DNA of 64,000 nucleotides from Maribacter vaceletii (GCF_003634105.1 NZ_RBIQ01000008.1:558001-622000), one strand, 5' to 3'; shown: positions 44,908-55,713, numbered from the stretch's first letter. Program-made: numbers and translations. The notes: generated by a model not told the origin, from the sequence alone.

Positions 44908-46197
44908 CTAAGCATTAAATAAATCTCTTCCTTTCATTAAAGAATTTACTTTTGCTTTTACTGCAGCAAGTACTTCTGTATCTTCCGGACTAGAAATTAC
45001 TTCATCAATAAAATCTACAATTACATTCATATCGGCTTCTTTTAAACCTCTTGTAGTTATTGCAGCAGTACCAAAACGCACACCAGAAGTAACAAATGGA
45101 GATTTATCATCAAAAGGAACCATATTTTTATTGGCTGTAATATCTGCCAAAACAAGGGCTTTTTCAGCATCTTTTCCAGAAATATTTTTGTTTCTTAAAT
45201 CTATTAACATCATGTGATTGTCTGTCCCTCCAGAAATAATATCGTACCCCTTAGCTACAAATGCTTTGGCCATTGCTTCTGCATTTTTCTTTACTTGTAC
45301 CATATAATGTAAATACGCATCAGATAAAGCTTCTCCAAAAGCAATTGCTTTTGCAGCTATAATATGCTCTAATGGCCCACCTTGATTCCCTGGAAATACA
45401 GCTAAATCTAATAAGGCAGACATTTTTCTTAATTTTCCATTCTTAAGAGTTATTCCAAATGGGTTATCAAAATCTTCTCCCATTAATATAAGTCCACCTC
45501 TTGGCCCTCTTAAAGTTTTATGGGTTGTTGTTGTAACTACATGACAATGTGGAATTGGGTCATTTAAAATTCCTTTTGCAATTAAACCTGCAGGATGAGA
45601 AATATCTGCTAATAACAATGCTCCAACACTATCTGCAATTTCTCTAAATTTTTTAAAATCTATATCTCTAGAATATGCAGATGCTCCTGCAATTATCATT
45701 TTTGGTTTTTCTTTAGTTGCAATTTCTTGAATTACATCATAATCTAACCTTCCTGTTTCTTTATCTACACCATAAAACACAGGGTTATATAAACGACCAG
45801 AAAAATTAACTGGGGAACCGTGTGTTAAGTGCCCTCCATGAGATAAATCAAAACCTAGTATTGTATCTCCTGGTTTTAAACATGCATGGTATACAGAAGC
45901 ATTTGCTTGTGAACCTGAATGTGGTTGCACATTAGCGTATACAGCTCCAAATAATTCTTTTGCTCTATCTATTGCTAATTGCTCTACTTTATCTACAACT
46001 TCACAACCACCATAATATCTTTTTCCTGGGTAGCCTTCTGCATATTTATTTGTTAATACTGAGCCTGCCGCTTCCATTACTTGAGGGCTAGTAAAATTCT
46101 CAGAGGCAATTAATTCTACACCATTAATCTGGCGCTCTCTTTCTTCTTCAATTAAATCAAAAATCAGGTTGTCGCGTTGCATATTATATGTTTGCAT
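44908..46197 (-). CDS. glyA: Serine hydroxymethyltransferase
   Basis: This 429-residue PLP enzyme interconverts serine and glycine with tetrahydrofolate, feeding one-carbon metabolism. Signatures are [43 protein letters not shown] and the PLP lysine in [14 protein letters not shown]. The start MQTYNMQRD is used; the second Met five residues later is possible. A TATTTTTG -7 box lies close upstream. Confidence 0.97.
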   Translation of the reverse strand: MQTYNMQRDNLIFDLIEEERERQINGVELIASENFTSPQVMEAAGSVLTNKYAEGYPGKRYYGGCEVVDKVEQLAIDRAKELFGAVYANVQPHSGSQANASVYHACLKPGDTILGFDLSHGGHLTHGSPVNFSGRLYNPVFYGVDKETGRLDYDVIQEIATKEKPKMIIAGASAYSRDIDFKKFREIADSVGALLLADISHPAGLIAKGILNDPIPHCHVVTTTTHKTLRGPRGGLILMGEDFDNPFGITLKNGKLRKMSALLDLAVFPGNQGGPLEHIIAAKAIAFGEALSDAYLHYMVQVKKNAEAMAKAFVAKGYDIISGGTDNHMMLIDLRNKNISGKDAEKALVLADITANKNMVPFDDKSPFVTSGVRFGTAAITTRGLKEADMNVIVDFIDEVISSPEDTEVLAAVKAKVNSLMKGRDLFNA

Positions 46198-46208
46198 TAA
46201 ATGAAATG

Positions 46209-46216
46209 CAAAAATA
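46209..46216 (-). promoter_or_regulatory. -7 box TATTTTTG of glyA
   Basis: This is an exact TAnnTTTG match on the minus strand. It predicts a transcript with only a few untranslated bases before the start codon. Confidence 0.5.
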
Positions 46217-46386
46217 CAAATTGGGAATCATTTTTAATACTATAAAATGGTTTTTGGAATAGATTTTATTAAAAAAACATTAACAAATAGCAAAAAAATA
46301 TTCATCTAAGTAACTTCTATATAGTCCCTAAAAATGAATTTTAGATACGCAATAATATTACTTAATGACTGAAAGAGATTATTTAT

Positions 46387-46782
46387 TTATAAATACTCTT
46401 TTAATACCAAATCATTAATTCCACCATGAGAAGAACTAGCCTCTACTACCCCATTTTTAATAACTAATAACTGTGGAGATTGGTGTATTAACTGAAATTT
46501 TACAGCCACCTCGTTAGAAACAGATCTATAACTATGTAAATCTAAATAATACAAATCTGCCTGTTCCTCATTTAAATCATAAGTCTCTTGAAACATATTC
46601 ATAACCATTCTACTAATACCACAAGTAGTAGAATGCTTAAAAACAATCTGTAATTTAATTTTAGATTTTTCTTCAATATCATTTAATTGTTCCACACTAG
46701 TTAAAGGTACCCATGGAATTACTTTCTTCTCCTTTTTTTCTTCATTATTAGTACCTCCAAATAGGCTATTTAATATTCCCAT
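46387..46782 (-). CDS. ytxJ: YtxJ-like redox protein of the bacillithiol system
   Basis: This 131-residue protein has a thioredoxin-like fold with the single active-site cysteine in FKHSTTCGISRMV and the cis-Pro region HQSPQLLVIKNG. YtxJ proteins are thought to act as monothiol bacilliredoxins that remove bacillithiol from proteins. The start is set at MGILNSLFGG, nine codons after the longest frame start, because family members begin like this. Its gene is separate from glyA. Confidence 0.87.
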   Translation of the reverse strand: MGILNSLFGGTNNEEKKEKKVIPWVPLTSVEQLNDIEEKSKIKLQIVFKHSTTCGISRMVMNMFQETYDLNEEQADLYYLDLHSYRSVSNEVAVKFQLIHQSPQLLVIKNGVVEASSSHGGINDLVLKEYL

Positions 46783-46945
46783 AATTACTTTATTTAATAA
46801 GTCGTACAACTATTATTTTCTTACAAACTGCCGTTATGTCTTGTGTTAATGGGCAATTGCAGACATTTTGTCAACTCTTTCTTATTGGTAAGGTTGTTGA
46901 CTTCTACATATCAAAATTAAGAAATAACATTAAATTATAAGAGCT

Positions 46946-49546
46946 ATGAACTTTAATAATTTCACTATAAAATCCCAAGAAGCAGTACAGCAAGCACAAA
47001 TACTTGCACAATCTTTGGGGCACCAACAAATAGAAAATGAACATTTATATAAAGGAATATCTGAAGTAGATGAAAATGTACTTCCATTTCTTTTAAAAAA
47101 ATTAAATGTAAATAATAATTTATTAAAACAAATATTAGACAAAGAACTAGAGAGTTTTCCTAAAGTATCTGGAGGTGATATTATGGCATCAAGAGAAGCT
47201 AGCAAAACATTAACGGAAGCTAATGTTCTTGCTAAGAAAATGAACGATGAGTATGTTTCTTTGGAACATTTATTACTTGCTATTTTTAAATCTAAAAGTA
47301 AGGTAGCACAGATTTTAAAAGATCAAGGTGTTACCTTAAAAAATTTAGAAGCTGCTATAAATGAGCTAAGAAAAGGAGGAAATGTAACTTCTCAAAGTGC
47401 AGAAGAAACGTACAATTCCCTAGATAAATATGCCAAAAATCTAAATAAATTAGCAGACAATGGTAATTTAGACCCCGTTATAGGGCGTGATGAAGAAATT
47501 CGTAGAATTCTTCAAATATTATCTAGAAGAACCAAAAATAACCCAATGTTAGTTGGGGAACCTGGTGTTGGTAAAACTGCCATTGCAGAAGGTCTTGCAC
47601 ATAGAATTGTTTTAGGTGACGTTCCTGAAAATTTAAAAGAAAAAATTATTTATTCTCTAGATATGGGTGCACTAATAGCTGGCGCAAAATATAAAGGAGA
47701 ATTTGAAGAAAGATTAAAATCTGTAATAAAGGAAGTAACAGAATCTGACGGAGATATTGTATTATTTATTGATGAAATACACACCTTAGTTGGTGCAGGT
47801 GGTGGTCAAGGTGCTATGGATGCAGCAAATATTCTTAAACCAGCGCTAGCAAGAGGAGAATTAAGAGCAATTGGAGCAACAACTTTAGATGAATATCAAA
47901 AATATTTTGAAAAAGACAAAGCACTAGAACGTCGTTTTCAAAAAGTAATCGTAGAGGAACCAGATTCCGAAAGTGCCATTTCTATTCTTAGAGGTATTAA
48001 AGAAAAATATGAAGCGCATCATAAAGTAAGAATAAAAGATGAAGCTGTAATAGCTGCTGTAGAACTATCACAACGCTATATTACAAATCGTTTTTTACCA
48101 GATAAGGCTATAGATTTAATGGATGAAGCTGCTTCTAAATTAAGAATGGAAATTAATTCTAAACCAGAAGAATTAGATGTTTTGGATAGAAAAATAATGC
48201 AGTTAGAGATTGAGATTGAAGCCATAAAACGTGAAAATGATACCGTTAAAGTAAAGTCTCTAAATATAGAATTAGCAAACCTTAAAGAGGATAGAATTGA
48301 AATTTTTGCAAAATGGGAAAGTGAAAAAACAGTAGTAGACAATATTCAAAAAACAAAACAGGATATTGAAAATTATAAACTAGAAGCGGAAAGAGCAGAA
48401 AGAAATGGCGATTATGGTAAAGTTGCTGAACTACGGTATGGCAAAATAAAAGAAGCGCAAGAAAATCTAGAAAAACTACAAGTAGAACTTGAGCAACAAC
48501 AAAATGTAGGAACACTTATTAAAGAAGAAGTTACTAATGAAGATATTGCGGATGTTGTTGCAAAATGGACGGGAATACCTGTAACTAAAATGCTGCAAAG
48601 TGAAAGAGAAAAACTATTGCAATTAGAAGATGTTTTACACAAACGCGTTGTAGGACAAGAAGAAGCTATAGTTGCAGTTTCAGATGCAATTAGGAGAAGT
48701 AGAGCTGGTTTACAAGACACAAAAAAACCAATAGGTTCTTTCTTATTTTTAGGAACAACAGGTGTTGGTAAAACTGAACTTGCAAAGACATTAGCTTCTT
48801 ATTTATTTGATGACGAAAACGCTATGACAAGGATTGATATGAGTGAATATCAAGAACGTCATTCTGTTAGTAGATTAGTAGGTGCACCTCCAGGATATGT
48901 TGGTTACGATGAAGGCGGGCAATTAACAGAAGCTGTACGAAGACGCCCCTACTCTGTAATATTATTAGACGAAATAGAAAAAGCACATCCAGATACATTT
49001 AATATTTTATTACAAGTCTTAGATGAAGGCAGATTAACAGATAATAAAGGTAGGGTTGCAGATTTTAAAAACGCTATTATTATTATGACAAGTAATATGG
49101 GAAGCCATATTATTCAAGAAAAATTTGAAAACAGTAAAGATACTTTTAGCGCTACAGAATCTGCCAGAGTAGAGGTTTTAGGTTTATTACGCAAAACTAT
49201 TAGGCCAGAATTTTTAAATAGAATAGATGATATTATTATGTTTACCCCTTTAAGTAAAGAGGATATTAAACAAATAGTAGAACTACAAATAGAACAGCTT
49301 AAAAAAATGCTCAATAAGCAAAATATTGCTATAGATGCTACACAGGAAGCTATTACTTATTTAGCAAATAAAGGCTATGAACCGCAATATGGAGCTAGGC
49401 CAATTAAAAGAGTAATACAAAAAGAAGTTCTTAATAATTTATCTAAAGAACTACTAAAAGGAAGTATTAAAGCAGAAAGCATTGTATTAATAGATTCTTT
49501 TAACGAAAGTTTAGTTTTTAGAAATCAAAATGAGCTAGCTTCTTAG
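46946..49546 (+). CDS. clpB: ATP-dependent disaggregase ClpB
   Basis: This 866-residue hexameric AAA+ protein has an N domain with two Clp repeats, AAA1 with GEPGVGKT, a coiled-coil M domain (about 400-525, [20 protein letters not shown] region) and AAA2 with LGTTGVGKT. The M domain and the lack of a ClpP-binding loop separate it from ClpA/ClpC. It rescues aggregates together with DnaK. I did not find a clear -7 box. A hairpin terminator follows. Confidence 0.98.
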   Translation: MNFNNFTIKSQEAVQQAQILAQSLGHQQIENEHLYKGISEVDENVLPFLLKKLNVNNNLLKQILDKELESFPKVSGGDIMASREASKTLTEANVLAKKMNDEYVSLEHLLLAIFKSKSKVAQILKDQGVTLKNLEAAINELRKGGNVTSQSAEETYNSLDKYAKNLNKLADNGNLDPVIGRDEEIRRILQILSRRTKNNPMLVGEPGVGKTAIAEGLAHRIVLGDVPENLKEKIIYSLDMGALIAGAKYKGEFEERLKSVIKEVTESDGDIVLFIDEIHTLVGAGGGQGAMDAANILKPALARGELRAIGATTLDEYQKYFEKDKALERRFQKVIVEEPDSESAISILRGIKEKYEAHHKVRIKDEAVIAAVELSQRYITNRFLPDKAIDLMDEAASKLRMEINSKPEELDVLDRKIMQLEIEIEAIKRENDTVKVKSLNIELANLKEDRIEIFAKWESEKTVVDNIQKTKQDIENYKLEAERAERNGDYGKVAELRYGKIKEAQENLEKLQVELEQQQNVGTLIKEEVTNEDIADVVAKWTGIPVTKMLQSEREKLLQLEDVLHKRVVGQEEAIVAVSDAIRRSRAGLQDTKKPIGSFLFLGTTGVGKTELAKTLASYLFDDENAMTRIDMSEYQERHSVSRLVGAPPGYVGYDEGGQLTEAVRRRPYSVILLDEIEKAHPDTFNILLQVLDEGRLTDNKGRVADFKNAIIIMTSNMGSHIIQEKFENSKDTFSATESARVEVLGLLRKTIRPEFLNRIDDIIMFTPLSKEDIKQIVELQIEQLKKMLNKQNIAIDATQEAITYLANKGYEPQYGARPIKRVIQKEVLNNLSKELLKGSIKAESIVLIDSFNESLVFRNQNELAS

Positions 49547-49566
49547 GTTTAATTTAAATTTTTATT

Positions 49567-49602
49567 GATATAGCTATATATTTATAGCTATATCGATTTT
49601 TT
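49567..49602 (+). terminator. clpB terminator
   Basis: GATATAGCTATA (49567-49578) and its exact complement (49583-49594) enclose a 4-base loop and are followed by a run of T. The stem is AT-rich. Confidence 0.75.
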
Positions 49603-49666
49603 TTATTAATATTTATACCATACAGTATATAGTTTTTTTATATTCGTATAAAATAACACCCCATTA

Positions 49667-50263
49667 ATGTCTGGAAAAGCAAAAAAAACAACCGCTTTTA
49701 TTATAGAAACTGTAGCCCCTGTTTTTAACAAACATGGTTATATAGGAACCAGCATGAGTGATTTAACGGAGGCCACTGGTTTAACTAAGGGGGCTCTTTA
49801 TGGCAATTTTGAAAACAAAGAAGCTCTTGCTTTAGCTGCTTTTGAGTATAGCCGTAATATATTATTAAATGCAATTGATGAGCAGCTTGCTAAAGAAGGG
49901 AAGTCTTTAGATAAACTATTTAATCTTATTAAATTTTATCATAAATATGACATTTTTACGCTACCTCTAGGTGGCTGTCCTATTTTAAACACTGGTGTAG
50001 ATGCGCAACATAACAATAGGTTACTAGCAGCTGCTGCTAAAGAAACTATAAAAGAAATTGAAGGTAAAATAGCTTTAATTTTAGAAAATGGTGTAAACAA
50101 CAATGAAATTCATTTACCAGTAACTCCTTTACAATTTGCAAAACAAATGTATACCATGATACAAGGAGCTGTAGCAATGTCTACCATAACAAAAGACCGA
50201 AAATATTTACTAAATACTGTTGCCTATCTAGAGGTACTTATAAAAAAAGAGATTAAAAAATAA
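49667..50263 (+). CDS. TetR/AcrR family transcription regulator
   Basis: This 198-residue protein has an N-terminal HTH (FIIETVAPVFNKHGYIGTSMSDLTEATGLTKGALYGNFENKEAL region) and a helical ligand domain with LGGCPILNTGVDA, as seen in YcdC/NemR-like members. It probably represses an oxidation- or toxin-response gene, but no such gene is adjacent. TATATTCG at 49639-49646 is a variant -7 box; the same octamer precedes leuA. Confidence 0.9.
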   Translation: MSGKAKKTTAFIIETVAPVFNKHGYIGTSMSDLTEATGLTKGALYGNFENKEALALAAFEYSRNILLNAIDEQLAKEGKSLDKLFNLIKFYHKYDIFTLPLGGCPILNTGVDAQHNNRLLAAAAKETIKEIEGKIALILENGVNNNEIHLPVTPLQFAKQMYTMIQGAVAMSTITKDRKYLLNTVAYLEVLIKKEIKK

Positions 50264-50297
50264 ATTTTAATCAGCACTACCTCATAAAGTGTGTAAT

Positions 50298-50339
50298 TAT
50301 AAAAAATAGGGAGGGACATGTCCCTCCCTATTTTTTATA
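50298..50339. terminator. Perfect 42-bp palindromic terminator
   Basis: The core AGGGAGGGACATGTCCCTCCCT is GC-rich and flanked by A6 and T6, giving strong termination in both directions between tetR and the PorP/SprF gene. Split: AGGGAGGGACA / TGTCCCTCCCT. Confidence 0.92.
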
Positions 50340-50347
50340 CTTTTATT

Positions 50348-52036
50348 CTATTCTCCTTTTACTCTAAATATCCATAGTTTTTTAGTATATCTTCCATTTA
50401 TACCACTATCTCTACCTTCCCTAGCTTCTTTAATAGTGTTATAACGAATTAGATAAACATAATTATATTTGTTTTTACTTCTATAAAAAGAACCAGGGTT
50501 AAAACCAGCTTTCTTCATATCACCCATAAAAGCTTCATAATACTTTTTAGTTCCAAATACATTTGCAATTAAATAATATCCAGGCTCTAAACTTCCTTCT
50601 TTAACTACCTCTTCATATTTCTCACCGGCTTGTACCGTAACAACTTCAGTTTTAGTAATATTTTTTATTCTTTTTTCTTCTTCAAGAGCTAATTTAATAG
50701 CATTAAGAGAATCCTTAGCCTTTTCTTCTCTTAACTTTCTAGAATATGCTAAAGCTTCTTCCAAACGTATATTTTCAAGAGAGTCTAGAGTCTTCTTTTC
50801 TTTAGCTCTAATTGCAGCTAATCTTGTTTCTTCTTTTTTAGCTTCTTCCTCTAGTTTTAACGTACGCTTATAATTTCTAATAGAATCTTTTTTGCGTTTA
50901 CGAGCTTCTTTTGCAGAAGTAGCTACCCTAGTATCTTTAACTTTATTTAAAGAATCTTTCTCAATTCTAGCTTTTTCTTTAGTTGCATTTTCTTTTTTCT
51001 TAGTTTCTTCTTTTAATGCAAGAGCTTCGGCCTTAGATAATTTTTCTTTTAACTTCTCTTTTTCCTTGAGTTCTTTTTCTTGCTTTTCTTTTTCGATATC
51101 CTCCGGAGTTTGTTTTTTTATTTCTTTACCAAAATTATATGCGGTAACAATTTCAAAAGTTGGATTCACATCATTTAAATCATTATTAGTTGCAAATTCT
51201 ACTAATGCACCAACTGAAAAACTTTTGAAAAAATGCCCTCCTGCTCCTGCAGATATTCCATAAAAATTATTATACCCTACTTGCGACCAAAACTTAGATG
51301 TATCTAAAATTGTAGTAATGCCAAACTGAGAATCTTGGTTGGGTACAGATTTATAGTAAATATTGGGCTGTAAATAAGCATTTTCATTAAATAAGGATAA
51401 AGGAAACTCGTAAGCACCTGAAATATAATAAACACGGTCAGAAGATAAAGAAGACCTTTCTTTAGTTTCAAAATTATAATCAAACATATTTTCTGCAACA
51501 AAACCAAGATTAAAACGGTTTATTTGTAAGTTTATCCCAGGTGCCACTTGCAATATAAATGCACTTGAACTACTATTTGCGATAATATGTGGTAATTGAT
51601 TTTGTTGATTTGTTTGAAAACGAGTATCTGCTAATTCTTGCTGATAGCCAATAATATTAAATCCAACTCCTAAATCTATTCCAGTACCTAGATTTATATT
51701 ATGCGCATAATTTATTACCCCACCAGTATTAATAAAAACTCCTGTATTATTTTGTAAATAACCTACTCCTATAGATGAAACTTCTGTTAATTTTCTATTA
51801 TAATTCAAATATATAGATGTTGGATCCGCATCTATACTTTGCCATTGCCAACGTGTCCAAAGACCTAGTGATTGAGTTCTTGCCCCTTGTAATGAACTTG
51901 CAGGGTTTAACAAACTGCTATTAATGTTTGTAATATTATGTTGTCTAATATCTCCAGGCAAAGTAACGTTTTGCGCATTAGACACCAAGAACATTAAAAA
52001 AACTATATAAAGTATATTATTTTTTTGCATATGCAA
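50348..52036 (-). CDS. PorP/SprF family membrane protein fused to a coiled coil and SPOR-like end
   Basis: This 562-residue protein has a signal peptide ending SNAQ, then a PorP/SprF-like barrel (about 24-300: NPASSLQGARTQSLGLWTRW, GISAGAGGHFFKSF). A highly charged coiled coil follows (about 305-460, KEKQEKELKEKEKLKEKLSK). The C-terminal ~90 residues (GYYLIANVFGTKKYYEAFMG, YNYVYLIRYNT) resemble a SPOR domain, which binds peptidoglycan. PorP/SprF proteins are linked to type IX secretion and gliding. Here the barrel may be tethered to the wall through the coil. No other T9SS gene is adjacent. Confidence 0.8.
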   Translation of the reverse strand: MHMQKNNILYIVFLMFLVSNAQNVTLPGDIRQHNITNINSSLLNPASSLQGARTQSLGLWTRWQWQSIDADPTSIYLNYNRKLTEVSSIGVGYLQNNTGVFINTGGVINYAHNINLGTGIDLGVGFNIIGYQQELADTRFQTNQQNQLPHIIANSSSSAFILQVAPGINLQINRFNLGFVAENMFDYNFETKERSSLSSDRVYYISGAYEFPLSLFNENAYLQPNIYYKSVPNQDSQFGITTILDTSKFWSQVGYNNFYGISAGAGGHFFKSFSVGALVEFATNNDLNDVNPTFEIVTAYNFGKEIKKQTPEDIEKEKQEKELKEKEKLKEKLSKAEALALKEETKKKENATKEKARIEKDSLNKVKDTRVATSAKEARKRKKDSIRNYKRTLKLEEEAKKEETRLAAIRAKEKKTLDSLENIRLEEALAYSRKLREEKAKDSLNAIKLALEEEKRIKNITKTEVVTVQAGEKYEEVVKEGSLEPGYYLIANVFGTKKYYEAFMGDMKKAGFNPGSFYRSKNKYNYVYLIRYNTIKEAREGRDSGINGRYTKKLWIFRVKGE

Positions 52037-52112
52037 AAAAACAAAAAAAACTGCTTCTAAATACTATTTCCACCTATTTTTAGTTATTATCTAAGTTACA
52101 GACTACCTAATT

Positions 52113-52658
52113 ATGAAAGCAATTAAAAGCCTACTAGTTATATTTTTATTTGTTAGTTTTTTTTCTTGTAAAAACAAAACTAATTTAGAGGAAGTAAATA
52201 CCGTAAAAGAAGTATCTACTTACTATTTTATAAGACATGCAGAAAAAGACAGGAGTAACCCGGATAATATAGACCCAGAACTTATTCAAAAAGGACTAGG
52301 AAGGGCTATGCATTGGGCTGAAATTTTTGATGACATAGAACTTGATGCTATATATTCTACAGACTTTTTAAGAAGTTCTATGACTGCTGCACCAACATCT
52401 GTTAAAAAAAATATAGATGTAAAATATTATAATTTTGACGATATTAATGTAAATCAGTTTAAAAAAGACCATGCAAATCAAAATATTTTAATTGTAGGTC
52501 ATGCGGATACTAGTCCAGAATTTGTAAATCAGCTATTAGAAGAAGATAAATACAGTAGTATGGAAGACTACGACAATGGAAGTCTTTTTATTGTTCAAAT
52601 AACTAATGGGATTGCTACTTCACAACGTTTACATATCAACTGTAATTGTCCAGATTAA
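52113..52658 (+). CDS. Histidine phosphatase family lipoprotein
   Basis: This 181-residue lipoprotein (FFSC lipobox) has the catalytic RHAEKD at the start of the domain, followed by LDAIYSTDFLRS and VGHADTS with the second catalytic His. This is the phosphoglycerate-mutase-like SixA branch. It would remove phosphate from a small molecule or protein in the periplasm. Its stop overlaps that of the convergent DUF6503-like gene. Confidence 0.88.
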   Translation: MKAIKSLLVIFLFVSFFSCKNKTNLEEVNTVKEVSTYYFIRHAEKDRSNPDNIDPELIQKGLGRAMHWAEIFDDIELDAIYSTDFLRSSMTAAPTSVKKNIDVKYYNFDDINVNQFKKDHANQNILIVGHADTSPEFVNQLLEEDKYSSMEDYDNGSLFIVQITNGIATSQRLHINCNCPD

Positions 52659-53391
52659 TTAGTAACTTTAATATCCTTTATCTCTATTTTAGATAATAAT
52701 TTTAATTCTTTTGTATTGTACAGTTTATCAATATCTTGAATAGGATACTTACTATCTATGGTTTTATAATTTTCATAATCAACAAATCGTATTCCACTTA
52801 TATATCTTTCATTATAAGCTATTCTAAATCGATTACCACCTCCGTTTACTGAAAAGGAATAAGCCAAAAAATCTGGCAAATAAGTTTGGGTATTAAACCA
52901 GTATATATACACGTCATCAAAATCATCTCCCCCACCTTCTTTGCTAAAGGTTATTTGTATCTTAAAATATTCTTTATCATTCAATATAACTTTTCCCAGC
53001 ATTTTTTTTGAACAGCAGAATCGTTTAAACCATAAGGGAGCTTAGAAAAATAGTGCACAGAGTTTATAGAATTAGCATGTGAGGATTTTAATGAATCTGC
53101 AAGCTTAACTAAAATACTATTCTCAAAATAGTTTAAAGTATTCTTAAGTTTTACCTCTTTTACTACAACGGAGTCTTTTATAAATTTTCTTTGCAATTCA
53201 AAACCTTTTTCCATTGGTATAGAAGTATATTCCTTATTTCTAAATGTAAAAGAAACTTCTTTGTTTTTAAAAAATTTTGTACCACTGACTTCAATACTTC
53301 TATCAATTACAGCTTGTGCTGTAGGATTTTTTTCCTTTTCATTACATGAAAACAAAAGAAGTAAACTAAAAAAAACAAACACTATTCTCAT
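52655..53391 (-). pseudogene. DUF6503-like lipoprotein gene split by a frameshift at an A8 tract
   Basis: Two overlapping frames are parts of one protein. The first (52981-53391) is a lipoprotein start (LLLFSC) and ends ...NDSAVQKKCWEKLY. The second (52655-53002) continues from MLGKVILNDKEY to GGGDDFDD and SGIRFVDYENYKT. The break lies at a run of eight A on the coding strand (T8 at 53002-53009 on the + strand). One more A, or -1 slippage, would join them as ...AVQKKMLGKV. It may be a broken gene, a sequencing error, or a phase-variable or slippage-expressed gene. Confidence 0.75.
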
Positions 53392-53453
53392 AAAAAATTT
53401 TATAATTTGTTCGCAAATAACACCCTTAATTACATTAATACTAATATTGTCCT

Positions 53454-53461
53454 TATTTTTG
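53454..53461 (+). promoter_or_regulatory. -7 box TATTTTTG of smpB
   Basis: This is an exact TAnnTTTG match only 7 bases before the ATG, so the transcript would be nearly leaderless. Confidence 0.45.
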
Positions 53462-53468
53462 TTTTATT

Positions 53469-53930
53469 ATGCAAACTAACATCAACATTAAAAACAAAAA
53501 AGCTCGTTTTGAATACGAGATTTTAGATAAATATACAGCTGGTATTGTTTTATCTGGCACAGAAATTAAATCTATTAGATACGGAAGAGCTTCAATTACA
53601 GAAAGTTTTTGCGAGTTTAGTGACAAAGGAGAGCTTTTTGTAATTAACATGCAGGTTGATGAATATTCTCATGGCTCTCATTATAATCACTTACCAAAAG
53701 CAGCTCGCAAACTATTATTAAACAAGAGAGAGTTAAAAAAACTAGATCGAGAAGTAAAAACCTCAGGACTAACCATAGTACCTCTTAATCTTTTTATTAA
53801 TGAAAAAGGTTTTGCTAAAATGAACATTGCTTTAGCAAAAGGTAAAAAGCTTTATGATAAAAGAGAAACCATAAAAGATCGCGATAACAAAAGAGATTTA
53901 GCGAGAGTTAAGAAAAGTTTCAACTCTTAA
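53469..53930 (+). CDS. smpB: SsrA-binding protein SmpB
   Basis: This 153-residue protein binds tmRNA and helps rescue stalled ribosomes. Motifs are [27 protein letters not shown] and the C-terminal tail [15 protein letters not shown] with conserved Lys/Arg residues. The tmRNA gene is not visible in the window. Its stop overlaps the stop of the convergent pcm gene within TTAA. Confidence 0.96.
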   Translation: MQTNINIKNKKARFEYEILDKYTAGIVLSGTEIKSIRYGRASITESFCEFSDKGELFVINMQVDEYSHGSHYNHLPKAARKLLLNKRELKKLDREVKTSGLTIVPLNLFINEKGFAKMNIALAKGKKLYDKRETIKDRDNKRDLARVKKSFNS

Positions 53931-54568
53931 TTTTTATTCTCTAATAAAGGTACAAAACGAAAAGAACCATACTCAGTTTTTTGAAACTCTTTCTCAGATT
54001 TTCTAACAAACAATGTCATTATCTGATCATCAATACCAACAGGAATAACTAGTCTACCTCCTATTTTTAATTGCGATAGTAAAGCTTTTGGTACTTCTGG
54101 AGCACCCGCAGTAACAATAATGCCATCAAAAGGAGCTTCTTCTGGCATACCTTTATAACCATCGCCAAAAATCATTTTTTTTGGCCTATATCCCATTTTC
54201 TTAAAAAAGATAGATGTTTTTTTAAAAAGCTCTAATTGTCTTTCTATAGAATACACTTTAGTATGTAAAGCTAATAAAACTGCTGTTTGGTATCCACTCC
54301 CAGTACCAATTTCTAATATTTTTTTATTTACTGATACTTGCAAAAGTTCTGTCTGAAAAGCCACAGTATAAGGCTGCGAAATAGTCTGGTTAGCTGCAAT
54401 AGGAAAAGCTTTGTCCTGATACGCATGTCCTTCAAAACTACTATCCATAAATAAATGCCTTGGAATTTTCCTAATAGCATTTAAAACGTTTTTATCCTCT
54501 ATACCTTTTTCAATTAGCACTTCTGCTAATTTGTTACGCATTCCGCTATGTTTAAGTGTATCTTTCAA
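53927..54568 (-). CDS. pcm: Protein-L-isoaspartate O-methyltransferase
   Basis: This 213-residue SAM enzyme repairs isoaspartyl damage in proteins. Signatures are [25 protein letters not shown], the SAM loop [15 protein letters not shown] and [11 protein letters not shown]. It is cytoplasmic with no signal peptide. A TAACTTTG box at 54589-54596 on the minus strand may be its promoter. Confidence 0.94.
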   Translation of the reverse strand: MKDTLKHSGMRNKLAEVLIEKGIEDKNVLNAIRKIPRHLFMDSSFEGHAYQDKAFPIAANQTISQPYTVAFQTELLQVSVNKKILEIGTGSGYQTAVLLALHTKVYSIERQLELFKKTSIFFKKMGYRPKKMIFGDGYKGMPEEAPFDGIIVTAGAPEVPKALLSQLKIGGRLVIPVGIDDQIMTLFVRKSEKEFQKTEYGSFRFVPLLENKN

Positions 54569-54588
54569 TCGGGGTTAGTTTTGGTTCT

Positions 54589-54596
54589 CAAAGTTA
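54589..54596 (-). promoter_or_regulatory. -7 box TAACTTTG of pcm
   Basis: This is an exact TAnnTTTG match on the minus strand, 20 bases before the start. The nearest TTG is too far upstream. Confidence 0.45.
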
Positions 54597-54721
54597 GGAA
54601 AGTTAATTAGAAGATTAAAAAAGCAAAAGCTATTTCTTAGTTTATTTTTAATATCCAAAATTTCTATTATTATAACCATAAAGTTTTAAAATATCAAGAC
54701 CATAAACTTCTAAAGTATCCG

Positions 54722-54729
54722 TATTTTTG
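54722..54729 (+). promoter_or_regulatory. -7 box TATTTTTG of the six-gene + strand run
   Basis: This is an exact TAnnTTTG match 14 bases before the ATG at 54744. It is the likely start of the transcript that runs to miaA. Confidence 0.5.
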
Positions 54730-54743
54730 AAAAAACGAAACTT

Positions 54744-55712
54744 ATGCTTAAAGTTGGTGTTCTTGGCGCTGGTCACTTAGGAAAAATTCATCTTCGCCTA
54801 TTAAATGAATCTAATAAATATACTTTAATTGGTTTTTATGACCCTGATGCAATAAATGGTAAAAAAGTAGCTGATCAATTTGGGTACACTTATTTTGACA
54901 ATATAAATGCATTAATAGATGCTGTAGATGTTGTAGATATAGTAACTCCTACTCTTTCTCATTATGATTGTGCTAAAAAAGCAATAGTAAAAGGCAAGCA
55001 TATTTTCATAGAAAAACCTATTACAAATACTTTAGAAGAGGCAGAAGAACTTATTTCTTTAGCTACTAAAAATAATGTAAAAGGGCAAGTGGGCCATGTT
55101 GAAAGATTTAACCCTGCTTTTTCTGCGGTTAAAAATAGCATAGACTCTCCCATGTTTATTGAAACACACCGTTTGGCAGAATTTAATCCAAGAGGAACAG
55201 ATGTGCCTGTAGTTTTAGATTTAATGATTCATGATATAGATGCTATTCTAAGCGTAGTAAAATCTAAAGTCAAAAAAATAAATGCTAGTGGTGTTTCTGT
55301 TATTAGTAAATCTCCAGACATTGCGAATGCTCGTTTAGAATTTGAAAATGGTTGCGTTGCTAATTTAACAGCAAGCAGAATTTCTTTAAAAAACATGCGA
55401 AAGTCTAGATTTTTTCAAAAAGATGCTTACATCTCTGTAGATTTTTTAGAGAAAAAAGTAGAGGTTGTAAAAATGAAAGATGCCCCCGAAACAACTGGCG
55501 ATTTTGATATGATTTTACAAAATGCAGAAGGAGAAAAAAAGCAAATTTATTTTGAAAACCCTGAAATAGAAACAAACAATGCCATTTTAGATGAACTAGA
55601 AACCTTTGCAGATGCAATAAACTCTAACTCTACCCCTATTGTAAGCCTACAAGATGGTGCCGCTGCTCTAAAAGTTGCTTTAGAAATTATAGAATCTTTT
55701 AATCACAATTAG
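54744..55712 (+). CDS. Gfo/Idh/MocA family NAD(P)-dependent oxidoreductase
   Basis: This 322-residue protein has a Rossmann domain (GVLGAGHLGKIH) and the family motif EKPITNTLEEAEEL, where Lys takes part in catalysis. The second domain has GHVERFNP and DLMIHDIDAI with a conserved His. It resembles sugar or sugar-nucleotide oxidoreductases. The substrate is unknown. It is first in a tightly spaced + strand run; the next gene starts two bases after its stop. Confidence 0.88.
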   Translation: MLKVGVLGAGHLGKIHLRLLNESNKYTLIGFYDPDAINGKKVADQFGYTYFDNINALIDAVDVVDIVTPTLSHYDCAKKAIVKGKHIFIEKPITNTLEEAEELISLATKNNVKGQVGHVERFNPAFSAVKNSIDSPMFIETHRLAEFNPRGTDVPVVLDLMIHDIDAILSVVKSKVKKINASGVSVISKSPDIANARLEFENGCVANLTASRISLKNMRKSRFFQKDAYISVDFLEKKVEVVKMKDAPETTGDFDMILQNAEGEKKQIYFENPEIETNNAILDELETFADAINSNSTPIVSLQDGAAALKVALEIIESFNHN

Positions 55713-55713
55713 T

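Noticed and set aside
52655-53391. Two separate small genes
   Set aside because: The end of the first and the start of the second fit one family across an A8 tract, so it is one interrupted gene.
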